DNA of 22,820 bases from Bog-793 sp050014835 (GCA_050014835.1 JBEKCO010000028.1:1-22820), one strand, 5' to 3'; counted from the stretch's first letter, positions 8,681 through 18,523 are shown. Notes: generated by a model not told the origin, from the sequence alone. Numbers and translations are program-made.

Positions 8681-9709
8681 ATGAATGTCACAAGCTGGGG
8701 CGTCGCGGGTCGCGACATGGCGGTCGATCTCGGCACCGCGAACACCCTCGTGTACGTGCGCGGCAAGGGCATCGTCTTGAACGAGCCCTCCGTCGTCGCG
8801 ATCAACGTCCTCGACGGCCAGCTGCTCGCCGTCGGCCATGAGGCCAAGCGGATGATCGGTCGGACGCCGAGCAACATCCAGGCGATCCGCCCTCTGAAAG
8901 ACGGCGTCATCGCCGACTTCGAGATCTGCGAGATGATGCTCCGCTACTTCATCCGCAAGGTGCACCCGCGGCGGTTCTCCAAGCCCCAGATCGTGATCTG
9001 CGTGCCCTCGGGGATCACGGGCGTCGAGAAGCGCGCCGTCCAGGAAGCGGCGGAGTACGCGGGCGCGCGCCGCGCCTACATCATCGAGGAGCCGATGGCG
9101 GCGGCGATCGGCGCCGGGCTCCCGGTCCACGAGCCGACCGGGAACATGGTCGTCGACATCGGCGGCGGCACGACGGAGGTCGCCGTCATCTCGCTCGGCG
9201 GCATCGTGACGAGCCAGTCGATCCGCATCGCCGGTGACGAGCTCGACCAGGCGATCATCGCCTTCGCCAAGAAGGAGTACAGCCTCGCCCTCGGCGAGCG
9301 CACGGCAGAGGAGATCAAGATCATGATCGGCTCGGCCTGCGAGCTCGAGGAGGAGTTGCACGCCGAGATCCGCGGTCGGGACCTCGTCACGGGGTTGCCG
9401 AAGATGGTCATCACCTCGACCCAGGACATCCGGCGGGCGATCGAGGAACCCGTCGCGGCGATCGTCGACGCGATCAAGGCGACGCTCGACAAGACGCCCC
9501 CCGAGCTCGTCGCCGACGTCGCGAGCCAGGGCCTCGTCCTCACGGGGGGCGGCGCGCTCCTCCACGGTCTCGACGTGCGGCTGGCGGCCGAGACGAACAT
9601 GCCGATCGTCGTGGCGCAGGACCCCTTGAACTGTGTCGCGGTCGGCGGCGGGATGTGCCTCGAGAACCTCGACGCCCTCCGCTCCCTGCTCGCCACGTCC
9701 GGTCACTGA
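8681..9709 (+). CDS. mreB: MreB, actin-like rod-shape determinant
   Basis: Actin-family ATPase that forms filaments under the membrane and steers side-wall peptidoglycan synthesis; 342 aa, standard length. Phosphate-1 motif DLGTANTLVYV is near residue 14. The conserved EPSVVA and VCVPSGITGVEKRA segments follow, then phosphate-2 motif DIGGGTTEVAV and the adenosine motif LTGGGALLHGL. The ATG at 8681 has GGGGAG 10 bp upstream. It is the first gene of the shape cluster. Among actinobacteria MreB occurs only in some lineages, so its presence is a weak taxonomic hint. Confidence 0.97.
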   Translation: MNVTSWGVAGRDMAVDLGTANTLVYVRGKGIVLNEPSVVAINVLDGQLLAVGHEAKRMIGRTPSNIQAIRPLKDGVIADFEICEMMLRYFIRKVHPRRFSKPQIVICVPSGITGVEKRAVQEAAEYAGARRAYIIEEPMAAAIGAGLPVHEPTGNMVVDIGGGTTEVAVISLGGIVTSQSIRIAGDELDQAIIAFAKKEYSLALGERTAEEIKIMIGSACELEEELHAEIRGRDLVTGLPKMVITSTQDIRRAIEEPVAAIVDAIKATLDKTPPELVADVASQGLVLTGGGALLHGLDVRLAAETNMPIVVAQDPLNCVAVGGGMCLENLDALRSLLATSGH

Positions 9710-9728
9710 TCGCATAGGGGCCCGGCGC

Positions 9729-10559
9729 ATGGCCGCCAACCGACGTACGAGCCAGCGGTTGACGCTGGTCATGCTCGTTCTCGCCTCGTTAACCGTCCTC
9801 ACGCTCGACTACCACGGCGAGGCGAGCCACGCGATCAACCACGTCCGCAACGCGGTGCGCGACGTCATCAGCCCGATCCAGCGGGGCATCGCCGCGGCGC
9901 TGCACCCCGTCGGCGACGTGTTCAGCGGGACGATCCACTACGGGTCGCTCGAGACCCAGAACCAGCAGCTGCGCGAGGAGCTCGGCCAGATCCGCCTGAA
10001 GCTCGCCGCCGACGCCTACGCCTCGGCGCAGGCCGGACGCGTGCTCTCGCTCGCCCACCTGCCCTACGTCGCGGGCATCCCGGTGATCGCGAGCGAGGTG
10101 ATCGGGAACTCGACGTCGAACTTCCAGTCGACCGTCGAGCTCGACGGGGGCACCTCGTCGGGCATCGGGCCGGGCATGCCGGTCGTCGCCAACGCCGGCC
10201 TCGTCGGCACCGTCGTCTCCGCCTCGTCGTCGACGGCGACCGTGCTGCTCGTCACTGACCCGACGTCGTCGATCCCCGTGAGCATCGGGGGGACGGGCCT
10301 GTACCGGGCGGTCGGCGCCGGGTGGGAACGCGCCCTCACGCTCGACTTCGTCGCCGGGTCGACGGCGGTGCACCGCGGCGAGCTCGTCTCCACGAGCGGG
10401 CTCGGCGGCGGGGCGCTGCCCGCCGGCATCCCGCTCGGCGTCGTGCGGAGCGTCCGGGTCTCCTCGGAGGGTCTGTCGACCGCGGTCACCGTGACGCCGC
10501 TCGTCAACCTCGACGACGTGCAGTTCGTCGAGGTCCTCGAGTGGCTCGAGCCGGGCTAG
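9729..10559 (+). CDS. mreC: MreC, rod-shape scaffold protein
   Basis: Bitopic membrane protein that links MreB to the periplasmic part of PBP2; 276 aa. One transmembrane helix (about residues 10-27) follows a short basic N-terminus. Next comes a helix likely to form a coiled coil (ETQNQQLREELGQIRLKLA), then the two-barrel beta domain with VIGNSTSNFQSTVELDGG and the hydrophobic TATVLLVTDPTSSIPV. The ATG at 9729 is preceded by AGGGG about 8 bp upstream. It follows mreB by 19 bp and is part of one transcript with its neighbours. Confidence 0.94.
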   Translation: MAANRRTSQRLTLVMLVLASLTVLTLDYHGEASHAINHVRNAVRDVISPIQRGIAAALHPVGDVFSGTIHYGSLETQNQQLREELGQIRLKLAADAYASAQAGRVLSLAHLPYVAGIPVIASEVIGNSTSNFQSTVELDGGTSSGIGPGMPVVANAGLVGTVVSASSSTATVLLVTDPTSSIPVSIGGTGLYRAVGAGWERALTLDFVAGSTAVHRGELVSTSGLGGGALPAGIPLGVVRSVRVSSEGLSTAVTVTPLVNLDDVQFVEVLEWLEPG

Positions 10560-10589
10560 GCCGCCGGCCATGGCGCGAAGGACGCGGAC

Positions 10590-11126
10590 GTGACCGGGGT
10601 GAACTGGGCGCGGCTCGCCCTCGTCGTCGCGGCCGGGCTCATCTTGCAGGTCTCCGTCCTCGACCAGATCACCGTCCTCGGGGCCCACCCCGACGTGATG
10701 ATCCTCGTCGCCGCGGCGGCCGGGATGGCCGCCGGGCCCCAGCGGGGCGCCATCGCCGGATTCGTGGCCGGACTCGCCGCGGATCTCGTCATCAACCTCC
10801 CCTACGGCCTGTCGGCGCTCACCTTCGTCCTCCTCGGCTTCGGAACCGGTCTTTTGCGGGCGAACCTCGCGGCCCGGGAGGTCGAGATGACGCAGGCCGC
10901 GGCGTGCGCCGCCGCCGCCGCCGCCGGGACGATCCTCTACGCGGTCCTCGGCGCTCTCACCGGGAGGTCGGGCATGCTCGGCCTGGTGACCATCTACGCC
11001 GTCGTCGACGTCACCCTCGGCGCCGTCGTGCTGGCCTGGCCCGTGCTGGCGTGCCTGCGATGGGTGTTCTCCGGGTCGCGGGCGCGCCTCGGCCTCGCAG
11101 TGCCCCGCGGCGGGAGCGCCGTGTAG
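10590..11126 (+). CDS. mreD: MreD, rod-shape membrane protein
   Basis: Small polytopic membrane protein of the elongation complex; 178 aa, about 5-6 hydrophobic segments. The family has little sequence conservation, so the call rests on size, membrane topology, the motif GFVAGLAADLV close to the typical G-x-x-x-G-L-x-x-D, and location between mreC and PBP2. The GTG at 10590 has GAAGGA 7 bp upstream. The stop shares one base with the next start (TAGTG), so the two are probably coupled. Confidence 0.88.
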   Translation: MTGVNWARLALVVAAGLILQVSVLDQITVLGAHPDVMILVAAAAGMAAGPQRGAIAGFVAGLAADLVINLPYGLSALTFVLLGFGTGLLRANLAAREVEMTQAAACAAAAAAGTILYAVLGALTGRSGMLGLVTIYAVVDVTLGAVVLAWPVLACLRWVFSGSRARLGLAVPRGGSAV

Positions 11127-13198
11127 TGCGCTGGCGACAGTCTTCGCGCCCCAGCCAAAGGCGCCGGGCGGCGCGCTGGGACGGCACGTTCCGCCCGACG
11201 AACGCCTTCGGCCCGCCCCCGCCGTCCCCGAAACACGTCCGGCGCACGAGGAGGAAGGAGCCCGACCGGGCGGGCGGCCCGCGCGCCGAACGCCAGGGGC
11301 CGCGGGCCGGCGTCCGGCTCTCGATCGCCGCGGTCGTCATCGTCGGGATGTTCGGGACGCTCCTCGTCCGGCTCTGGTCGCTCCAGGTCCTCCAGGGGCG
11401 CAAACTCGGCAGCGCGGCGGTCGAGACGACGACGCGCGACGTTGTCACCCCGGCGCCGCGGGGCGAGATCGTCGCCCGCGGGGGCCAGGCGCTCGCCACG
11501 GACACCTCCGAGTGGGTCGTGACGCTCGGGACGACCCCGGGTCCCGACGGGGCCCGGATCGCCGACCCGGCGGTGAAGCGCCGGCTCGTCGTGCTGATCC
11601 CCGGGCTCTCCGTGGAAGGGATCGACGCCGACCTGGCGAGCAACCAGTTCAGCCCGTACCAGCCGGTCCCGGTGGCGTTCAACGTCTCGCCCGAGGCCGT
11701 GCTCTACATCAAAGAGCATCCGTCGCAGTTCCCCGGCGTCGTCGCCCAGCAGGAGCCGGTGCGCGACTACCCGTACGTGGGGCTCGCGACCCAGACGATC
11801 GGCTACGTTCGCCAGATCACCGCGCACGAGCTCGCCCAGTACAAGCGCTACGGCTACCAGGAGAACGAGATCGTCGGGCAGGCCGGGCTCGAGGAGGAGT
11901 ACGAGCTCTACCTGCAGGGCAAGCCCGGCATCCTCACCGAGGCGGTCGATCCATCGGGCCAGGTCGTGCGGACCGTCTCGACGCGGGCGGCGGCGCCCGG
12001 CGACTCGGTCAAGTTGAACCTCGATCTCGGGCTGGAAAAGGAGGTCAGCACGGCACTCGCCAACGAGATCGCCGCCGTGCGCACCACCGGCAAGGCGGCG
12101 CCGCTCGGTGCCGCCGTCGTCCTCGACCCCCGCAACGGCCAGGTCCTCGCGATGGACTCCTACCCGAGCTACAACGACAACTGGTGGGAGACCGGGATGA
12201 CGGACGCCCGCTACGCGTCCCTCAACTCCGGGACCGGGTACCCGCTCAACAACTGGGCCGTCCAGGGCTTCCAGCCCCCGGGATCGACCTTCAAGCTCGT
12301 GACGGCGACCGCGGCCCTCAACACCGGGCTCATCACGCCGTACTCGATCATCGACGACACCGGCACCTATCCCCTCCCGGGCAGCGCGCCGCTCCACGAC
12401 GCCGACAACGTGCCGCTCGGCAACGTGAACGTCGTGACGGCGCTCACCCGGTCGAGCGACGTCTTTTTCTACACGCTCGGCGGGCGCTTCTGGGAGGACC
12501 GCGACGCCTACGGGACGACGCCCATCCAGAACGAGGCCCATCTCTACGGGCTGGGGGTGCCCTCCGGGATCGACCTGCCCGCAAGCGAGGTGCAGGACGG
12601 CTGGGTCGACAGCCCCCAGACCCGCAAGCTCCTCCACGAGCAGGCACCGAAGGTCTACGCCGACACCTGGTACCTCGGTGACAACGTCGAGATGGCCTTC
12701 GGCCAGGGCGAGACCGTCGTCACGCCGATCCAGCTCGCGACGGCGTACGCGACGTTCGCCAACGGCGGCACCCGCTACGCGCCCGAGCTCGCCGCCTCCG
12801 TCATCTCGCCCGCGGGCAAGGTCGTGAAGCGCTTCGCGCCCCGCGTCCTCGATCACGTCACAATGTCGGCGGAGACCCGCCAGGCGATCCTTACGGGGCT
12901 CGAGGGCGTTGTGCAGAACCCGCTTGGCACCGCGTACGCCGACTTCGTCGGGTTCAACTTCTCGAAATGGAACCTTGCCGGCAAGACGGGGACGGCGACG
13001 GTGACGGTGAACGACGTCGTCCAGCCGACGTCGTGGTTCGTCGCCTTCGGCGGGCCGCGGGGCCGGGCGCCGCGCTACGTCGTCTGCGTCGAGATCAACC
13101 AGGCGGGCTTTGGCGCCTCGGCGGCCGCGCCCGTCGTACGGCAGATCTACAACTACCTGTACGCTCACGGGATCGGCAAGACCGTGACGGGCAAGTGA
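11126..13198 (+). CDS. mrdA: penicillin-binding protein 2, elongation transpeptidase
   Basis: Class B PBP that cross-links peptidoglycan in the side wall; 690 aa. An Arg-rich cytoplasmic tail of about 65 residues leads to one transmembrane helix (about 69-90), then a dimerisation/pedestal domain with RGEIVARGGQALA, and the transpeptidase domain. Catalytic motifs: Ser387-x-x-Lys390 (STFK), Ser443-Ser-Asp445 (SSD) and Lys620-Thr-Gly (KTGTA). SSD in the second motif is usual for the PBP2 branch. The GTG start at 11126 overlaps the mreD stop by one base. The partner glycosyltransferase RodA, often the next gene, is absent here. Confidence 0.93.
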   Translation: MRWRQSSRPSQRRRAARWDGTFRPTNAFGPPPPSPKHVRRTRRKEPDRAGGPRAERQGPRAGVRLSIAAVVIVGMFGTLLVRLWSLQVLQGRKLGSAAVETTTRDVVTPAPRGEIVARGGQALATDTSEWVVTLGTTPGPDGARIADPAVKRRLVVLIPGLSVEGIDADLASNQFSPYQPVPVAFNVSPEAVLYIKEHPSQFPGVVAQQEPVRDYPYVGLATQTIGYVRQITAHELAQYKRYGYQENEIVGQAGLEEEYELYLQGKPGILTEAVDPSGQVVRTVSTRAAAPGDSVKLNLDLGLEKEVSTALANEIAAVRTTGKAAPLGAAVVLDPRNGQVLAMDSYPSYNDNWWETGMTDARYASLNSGTGYPLNNWAVQGFQPPGSTFKLVTATAALNTGLITPYSIIDDTGTYPLPGSAPLHDADNVPLGNVNVVTALTRSSDVFFYTLGGRFWEDRDAYGTTPIQNEAHLYGLGVPSGIDLPASEVQDGWVDSPQTRKLLHEQAPKVYADTWYLGDNVEMAFGQGETVVTPIQLATAYATFANGGTRYAPELAASVISPAGKVVKRFAPRVLDHVTMSAETRQAILTGLEGVVQNPLGTAYADFVGFNFSKWNLAGKTGTATVTVNDVVQPTSWFVAFGGPRGRAPRYVVCVEINQAGFGASAAAPVVRQIYNYLYAHGIGKTVTGK

Positions 13199-13261
13199 CC
13201 CGGCCCCGCATGTTCATCTGATTGCAACGGTCTGGGACCGGGGACCCCGGGGACCCTGGGT

Positions 13262-13267
13262 TAAACT
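13262..13267 (+). promoter_or_regulatory. -10 candidate of the RNase E/G gene
   Basis: TAAACT sits in a locally AT-richer spot (GGTTAAACTGAA) after the PBP2 gene. Transcription from about 13274 would give a leader of about 277 nt before the RNase start at 13551. A -35 is not evident. Confidence 0.4.
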
Positions 13268-13490
13268 GAACGCAGGATGATCACGCCGCGAGCAGGTAAA
13301 ACGCGCCAGCGACCACTGCGCGTGCCGGAAGCGGCCGTGTCCGTCACCCGTTGCGCTCGCCGGGCCGGGGGACCCTGTGCCGTGCAAGTACTTGTCGCTG
13401 CCCGGGCGGGAATGTCGGTGCCCGCTTCTCGCGGCGACAGAACAGATCGATGTGGCCCCATCGCTGCACGGCGCGGCGGAAGTTTCGCCT

Positions 13491-13530
13491 GTGCGCGCGC
13501 GGTGGTTCCCGCGCACCTCCGCGGTGCGCG
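13491..13530 (+). promoter_or_regulatory. mutually exclusive hairpins before the RNase E/G start
   Basis: Segment CGCGCAC (13510-13516) can pair with GTGCGCG upstream (13491-13497, 12-base loop) or with GTGCGCG downstream (13524-13530; an 8-bp stem with a 5-base loop, counting C13517-G13523). The two cannot form together. The downstream stem ends 4 bases before the ribosome binding site AGAAGGGA (13535-13542). The geometry suits control of translation or a cleavage site; function is inferred. Confidence 0.4.
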
Positions 13531-13550
13531 TCTTAGAAGGGATCTCTCAC

Positions 13551-15254
13551 ATGTCCGACCCGACCACCGGCGCCATCGGCACCGGGGAGCCGCGGCGCCC
13601 GGTTGGCTCCGCAGCGTCCCGTGCGGCGCTAGACGCCCCGGGCGCCGCCCGCAGGGCTGAGGCGTCGCCGAAGCCGAAGATCGGCGACACCCGGCCGGCA
13701 CCGCCGGTCCGGGGGGCGAGCCCCACGGGAAACGGGGCAAGTCCCGCCGGTCCCCCGAAGCCGCGTCGCCGCCGCCGCGGCGGCCGCGGTCGCGGCGGGC
13801 GGCCACGCGCCGCGAGGCCCGAATCCGAACTCGAGGCCGCGACGGCGGCTCCGAGCCGTCCGGCGCGGGCGAGCGGACGACCGGCGGGCCGCGCCGAGCC
13901 GATCGGCCGGGAGCCGGACGACGCCGGGGAGGCGGGCCGGGCGGAGACGAGCCGGCGCCGGGGCCGGGAACGCAAGGGCCGCCCGGTCGGGCGCTACCTC
14001 ATGTGCGTGCACGTCGCCCAGGACGCCACCCAGATCGCCGTGCTCGAGGGCCGCTCGCTCATCGAGCACCACGTCGCCCGGGCCCTCGACGACGCCAACC
14101 AGATCGACGGCAACATCTACCGCGGCCGGGTGAAGAACGTCCTGCCGGGGATGGAGGCCGCGTTCGTCGACATCGGCACGCCGAAGAACGCCGTCTTGTA
14201 CTGGGGCGACGTCCAGACCGACCGTGACGAGGGGATCGAGCGCGACCCGGGCACGACCCGGATCGAGCACCTGCTGCGGCCCGGCCAGACGATCATCTGC
14301 CAGGTCACGAAGAACCCGATCGGCGTGAAGGGCGCGCGTCTCACCCAGGAGGTGTCGATTCCGGGCCGCTTCGTCGTCCTCGTGCCGGAGTCGAGCGCCA
14401 GCGGCATCTCGAAGCGCCTCGACGACCGCGAGCGCAAGCGCCTGCGCAAGGTGCTCGAGGGGATCCGGCCCGAGGGTCACGGGATCATCGTCCGGACGGC
14501 CGCCGAAGGCGCGAGCGCCGAGGAGCTGCGCCGGGACATCGCGCAGCTCGTGAAGATCTGGGACGAGATCGCCGACAAGGCGAAGCACCTCCCCGCTCCG
14601 GCGCTTCTGTACTCGGAGCCGCACATCGCCCTGCGCGTGATCCGGGAGGAGTTCACCGCGGAGTACCGCGGGGTCATCGTCGACGACTCGAGCCTTTACG
14701 AGCTCGTCCACTCCTACGTCGCCGAGATCGACCCGGCGCTCGCCGACCGTGTCGAGTACTACGACCCGGAAAGCGAGGACCTGCCGCTTTTCGAGCGCCA
14801 GCACATCCACGAGCAGCTGCACAAGGCGCTCAACCACAAGGTGTGGCTCGTCTCCGGCGGGTCGCTCATCATCGAGCGCACCGAGGCGCTGACGGTGATC
14901 GACGTCAACACCGGCAAGAACGTCGGCTCGTCGAGCCTCGAGGAGACGGTGTTCCGCAACAACGTCGAGGCGGCCGAGGAGATCGCCCGCCAGCTGCGCC
15001 TGCGGGACATCGGCGGGATCATCGTCATCGACTTCATCGACATGGAGCTGAAGGCGAACCGCGCCGAGGTCGTGGCGACGCTGCGTAACGCGCTGTCGCG
15101 AGACAAGACCCCGACCCAGGTGTTCGAGATCTCCGAGCTCGGGCTCGTCGAGATGACCCGCAAACGCGTCGGCGAGGGTCTCCTCGAGGCGCTCAGCGAG
15201 ACCTGTCCGATGTGCAAAGGCCGCGGGATCATCTTCTCCGAGGACGAGGACTGA
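13551..15254 (+). CDS. rng: ribonuclease E/G
   Basis: Single-strand-specific endoribonuclease for mRNA decay and rRNA/tRNA processing; 567 aa. Residues 1-145 are a disordered Pro/Arg/Gly-rich extension with a run of basic residues (RRRRRGGRGRGGRPR). The S1 domain begins near 148 (YLMCVHVAQD, then GNIYRGRVKNVLPGMEAAFVDIG at about 188-210). Catalytic metal ligands are Asp451 in DVNTG and Asp494 in IDFIDME, 43 apart as in E. coli RNase E (303 and 346). The zinc link CPMC (552-555) is 101 after the first Asp, again the E. coli spacing. The protein ends soon after it, so there is no C-terminal degradosome scaffold. The ATG at 13551 has AGAAGGGA 8 bp upstream. Confidence 0.95.
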   Translation: MSDPTTGAIGTGEPRRPVGSAASRAALDAPGAARRAEASPKPKIGDTRPAPPVRGASPTGNGASPAGPPKPRRRRRGGRGRGGRPRAARPESELEAATAAPSRPARASGRPAGRAEPIGREPDDAGEAGRAETSRRRGRERKGRPVGRYLMCVHVAQDATQIAVLEGRSLIEHHVARALDDANQIDGNIYRGRVKNVLPGMEAAFVDIGTPKNAVLYWGDVQTDRDEGIERDPGTTRIEHLLRPGQTIICQVTKNPIGVKGARLTQEVSIPGRFVVLVPESSASGISKRLDDRERKRLRKVLEGIRPEGHGIIVRTAAEGASAEELRRDIAQLVKIWDEIADKAKHLPAPALLYSEPHIALRVIREEFTAEYRGVIVDDSSLYELVHSYVAEIDPALADRVEYYDPESEDLPLFERQHIHEQLHKALNHKVWLVSGGSLIIERTEALTVIDVNTGKNVGSSSLEETVFRNNVEAAEEIARQLRLRDIGGIIVIDFIDMELKANRAEVVATLRNALSRDKTPTQVFEISELGLVEMTRKRVGEGLLEALSETCPMCKGRGIIFSEDED

Positions 15255-15317
15255 ACCCGCCCCCGGGTCCCTCTGCGACGAACACCGAGGTCGGCCGGGG
15301 GACCCCCGCCCGATTGC

Positions 15318-15323
15318 TACGAT
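15318..15323 (+). promoter_or_regulatory. -10 element of rplU-rpmA (leaderless type)
   Basis: TACGAT ends 9 bases before the rplU ATG at 15333, and no Shine-Dalgarno sequence is present. The upstream 64 bp are very GC-rich, with a short ACCCG/CGGGT stem at 15255-15268 that is too weak to call a terminator. Confidence 0.45.
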
Positions 15324-15332
15324 GGCGGCCTC

Positions 15333-15686
15333 ATGTACGCAGTGATCTCCTCTGGCGGTAAACAAGAACGCGTCGAGGTCGGAACCCGTGTGGAGGTCGA
15401 GCTCGTCGGCGACGAGGACGAGGTCGTCTCGTTCTCGCCGGTCCTCCTCGTCGACGGCGCGACCGTCGTCGCCGGGCGCGGCGCGCTCGCCTCGGCGAAG
15501 GTCGCCGGCCGCGTGGTCGGCCGGGCGAAGGGCCCGAAGATCGTCGGCTTCACCTACCAGCCGAAGGCCCGGGGCCGGCGCCGCTTCGGCCACCGCCAGC
15601 ACTACTCGGTCGTCGAGATCACCGCGATCGAGCCGGGCGGGAAGTCGCCCGCCCGCACCACGCCGAAGAAGTCGCAGGAGGCCTGA
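15333..15686 (+). CDS. rplU: ribosomal protein bL21
   Basis: Large-subunit protein that binds 23S rRNA; 117 aa against a usual length of about 103, because of a basic tail (KSPARTTPKKSQEA). It begins MYAVISSGGKQERVEVG, the L21 signature, and has the C-terminal KRRxxxGHRQ-like segment (RGRRRFGHRQHYSVVEI). The ATG at 15333 is unambiguous. It abuts rpmA with no gap; the L21-L27-Obg order is widely conserved. Confidence 0.97.
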   Translation: MYAVISSGGKQERVEVGTRVEVELVGDEDEVVSFSPVLLVDGATVVAGRGALASAKVAGRVVGRAKGPKIVGFTYQPKARGRRRFGHRQHYSVVEITAIEPGGKSPARTTPKKSQEA

Positions 15687-15944
15687 GTGTCCAAGACCAA
15701 AGGTGGCGGGTCGACCCGCAACGGCAGGGATTCCAACGCCCAACGGCTCGGTGTGAAGGCCTCCGACGGCTGTGTCGTCGCTGCCGGTGCGATCATCGTG
15801 CGCCAGCGGGGCACGCACTTCCACGCCGGGGCGAACGTCGGGCGCGGCGGGGACGACACGCTGTTCGCCAGGGCGAGCGGCACGGTCCGTTTCGCTGAGC
15901 GGCGCGGCCGGCGACTCGTCGACGTCGAAACCGGCGGGGCGTGA
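15687..15944 (+). CDS. rpmA: ribosomal protein bL27
   Basis: Large-subunit protein at the peptidyl-transferase centre; 85 aa. The GTG start directly follows the rplU stop. The N-terminus VSKTKGGGSTRNGRDSNAQR matches the L27 signature, with the short tail that reaches the active site and no cleavable extension of the Firmicutes type. GTHFHAGANVGRGGDDTLFA is the conserved core. Confidence 0.97.
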   Translation: MSKTKGGGSTRNGRDSNAQRLGVKASDGCVVAAGAIIVRQRGTHFHAGANVGRGGDDTLFARASGTVRFAERRGRRLVDVETGGA

Positions 15945-16027
15945 GCCGCATCGCGTAGCGGTTCGCCTCGACCCGTGGCGCCCGCCTCCCGAGCCGGTGG
16001 CGTACGTCCCCTGAGAAAGGCACCGAC

Positions 16028-17311
<1,284 letters not shown>

Positions 17312-17369
17312 TGCGCGGGTCGCGCGCCGGACGCACCCCGCCGGGGGCGGACGGAGGAAAGGCGGGGCG

Positions 17370-18515
17370 ATGACGGTCGTCGTGAAGATCGGGTCGACGT
17401 CGGTGACGGCCGCAGACGGCCGCGTCGACGTGGGCGCCGTCGAGAAGCTCGCCCGGGAGATCGGCACCCTCTGGCGGTCCGGCCGCCCGGCCGTCGTCGT
17501 CACCTCGGGGGCGGTGAGCGCCGGCGTCGCCGCGGTGAAGCCGCCCGCCGGCCGCCCGACGGACACCACGACCCTCCAGGCGCTCTCGACGATCGGCCAG
17601 CACCGGCTGATGCGCGTCTACGACGACGCCTTCGCCGCCGAGCACCTCTTCATCGCCCAGGTGCTGCTCTCGCTGCCGGACTTCGGGGCGCGTCGCCAGT
17701 ACCTGCACGCCCGGGAGACGATCGACCGGCTCATCGAGCTCGGAGCGGTGCCGGTGATCAACGAGAACGACGCCGTCGCCGACGACGAGATCCGCTGCGG
17801 CGACAACGACCGCCTCGCCGCGCTCGTCGCCAACCTCGTCGGCGCCGAGTGCCTCGTCCTGCTCACCGACACGGAGGGCCTGTTCGACGCCGACCCGAGG
17901 CGGTTCGCCGACGCGACGCTCGTCGAGCAGGTCGTCGCCGTCGACGCCGCCTTCGACGAGGTCGCCGGCGGCGCGGGTTCGGCCGCCGGCAGCGGGGGCA
18001 TGGCGACGAAGCTGGCCGCCGCCCGCGTCGCGGCGTGGTGCGGCGTGCGCGCCGTGATCGCCGCCGCCTCCCGTCCCGACGTCGTTGTCGACGCGGTCGC
18101 CGGGTCCGCCGGGGTCGGCACGACGATCCTGCCCCGCGACGAACGGCTCCCGGCCCGCAAGGCGTGGATCGCCTTCGCGCTCCCGGCGGTCGGCCGGGTC
18201 ATCGTCGACGACGGTTGCCGCCGCGCCCTCGTCGAGCACGAGGCGAGCCTGCTCCCCGCGGGCGTCGTCGAGATCGCCACGCCGTTCGGGAGCGACGACC
18301 TGATCGAGATCGTCGCGGCGGACGGCGCGATCATCGCCAAGGGGATCGCCCGGCGCCCGTCGGACCGCGCCAGCGAGTGGATCGGCCGCCGCTCGGCCGA
18401 CCTGCCGTCGGACCTCGCCGGAGAGCTCGTCCACCGCGACGACCTCGTCGTGCTCACCGGGGTGGCGTCGCCCCGGAGCGGCTCGCGTTCGCCGCGTCCG
18501 GCCGTGCCTCGGTAG
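17370..18515 (+). CDS. proB: glutamate 5-kinase
   Basis: First enzyme of proline synthesis: phosphorylates glutamate to gamma-glutamyl phosphate; 381 aa. The amino-acid-kinase domain (1-260) has VVVKIGSTSV at the start, VVTSGAVSAGV, the substrate-site VINENDAVADDEIRCGDNDRLAALVA, LLTDTEGLFDADPR and GGMATKLAAARVA. A C-terminal PUA domain follows (about 280-360). The ATG at 17370 is preceded by GGAGGAAAGG at 17352-17361, a strong ribosome binding site. Its TAG stop is 8 bp before the proA start, so the two genes should be cotranscribed. ProB is usually inhibited by proline. Confidence 0.96.
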   Translation: MTVVVKIGSTSVTAADGRVDVGAVEKLAREIGTLWRSGRPAVVVTSGAVSAGVAAVKPPAGRPTDTTTLQALSTIGQHRLMRVYDDAFAAEHLFIAQVLLSLPDFGARRQYLHARETIDRLIELGAVPVINENDAVADDEIRCGDNDRLAALVANLVGAECLVLLTDTEGLFDADPRRFADATLVEQVVAVDAAFDEVAGGAGSAAGSGGMATKLAAARVAAWCGVRAVIAAASRPDVVVDAVAGSAGVGTTILPRDERLPARKAWIAFALPAVGRVIVDDGCRRALVEHEASLLPAGVVEIATPFGSDDLIEIVAADGAIIAKGIARRPSDRASEWIGRRSADLPSDLAGELVHRDDLVVLTGVASPRSGSRSPRPAVPR

Positions 18516-18523
18516 CCTTCGCC

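Larger units (their letters stand above)
13199..13550 (+). other. 352-bp intergenic region, RNase E/G leader
   Basis: It holds a GC-rich block with three GGGACC copies (13234, 13241, 13250), a -10 candidate TAAACT (13262-13267), about 275 nt of leader, and GC-rich hairpins just before the gene. An open frame starts at the ATG at 13277 and runs past the RNase start, but its third codon positions are much less GC-rich than real genes here, so I do not call it. No recognisable riboswitch class is seen. Confidence 0.5.

Noticed and set aside
10322..11125. Upstream in-frame extension of PBP2 by 268 codons
   Set aside because: It overlaps the mreC end and all of mreD in another frame, is Arg-rich and unlike any PBP; the GTG at 11126 gives a normal N-terminus.
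10994..13168. A 724-codon minus-strand open frame opposite PBP2
   Set aside because: Mirror of a PBP2 gene with all catalytic motifs; the antisense sequence is Arg/Asp-rich and shows no family.
13234..13260. GC-rich GGGACC repeat block as an intrinsic terminator after PBP2
   Set aside because: The complementary runs lie too close to form a stable stem with a loop, and there is no T-run; it may still influence the following promoter.
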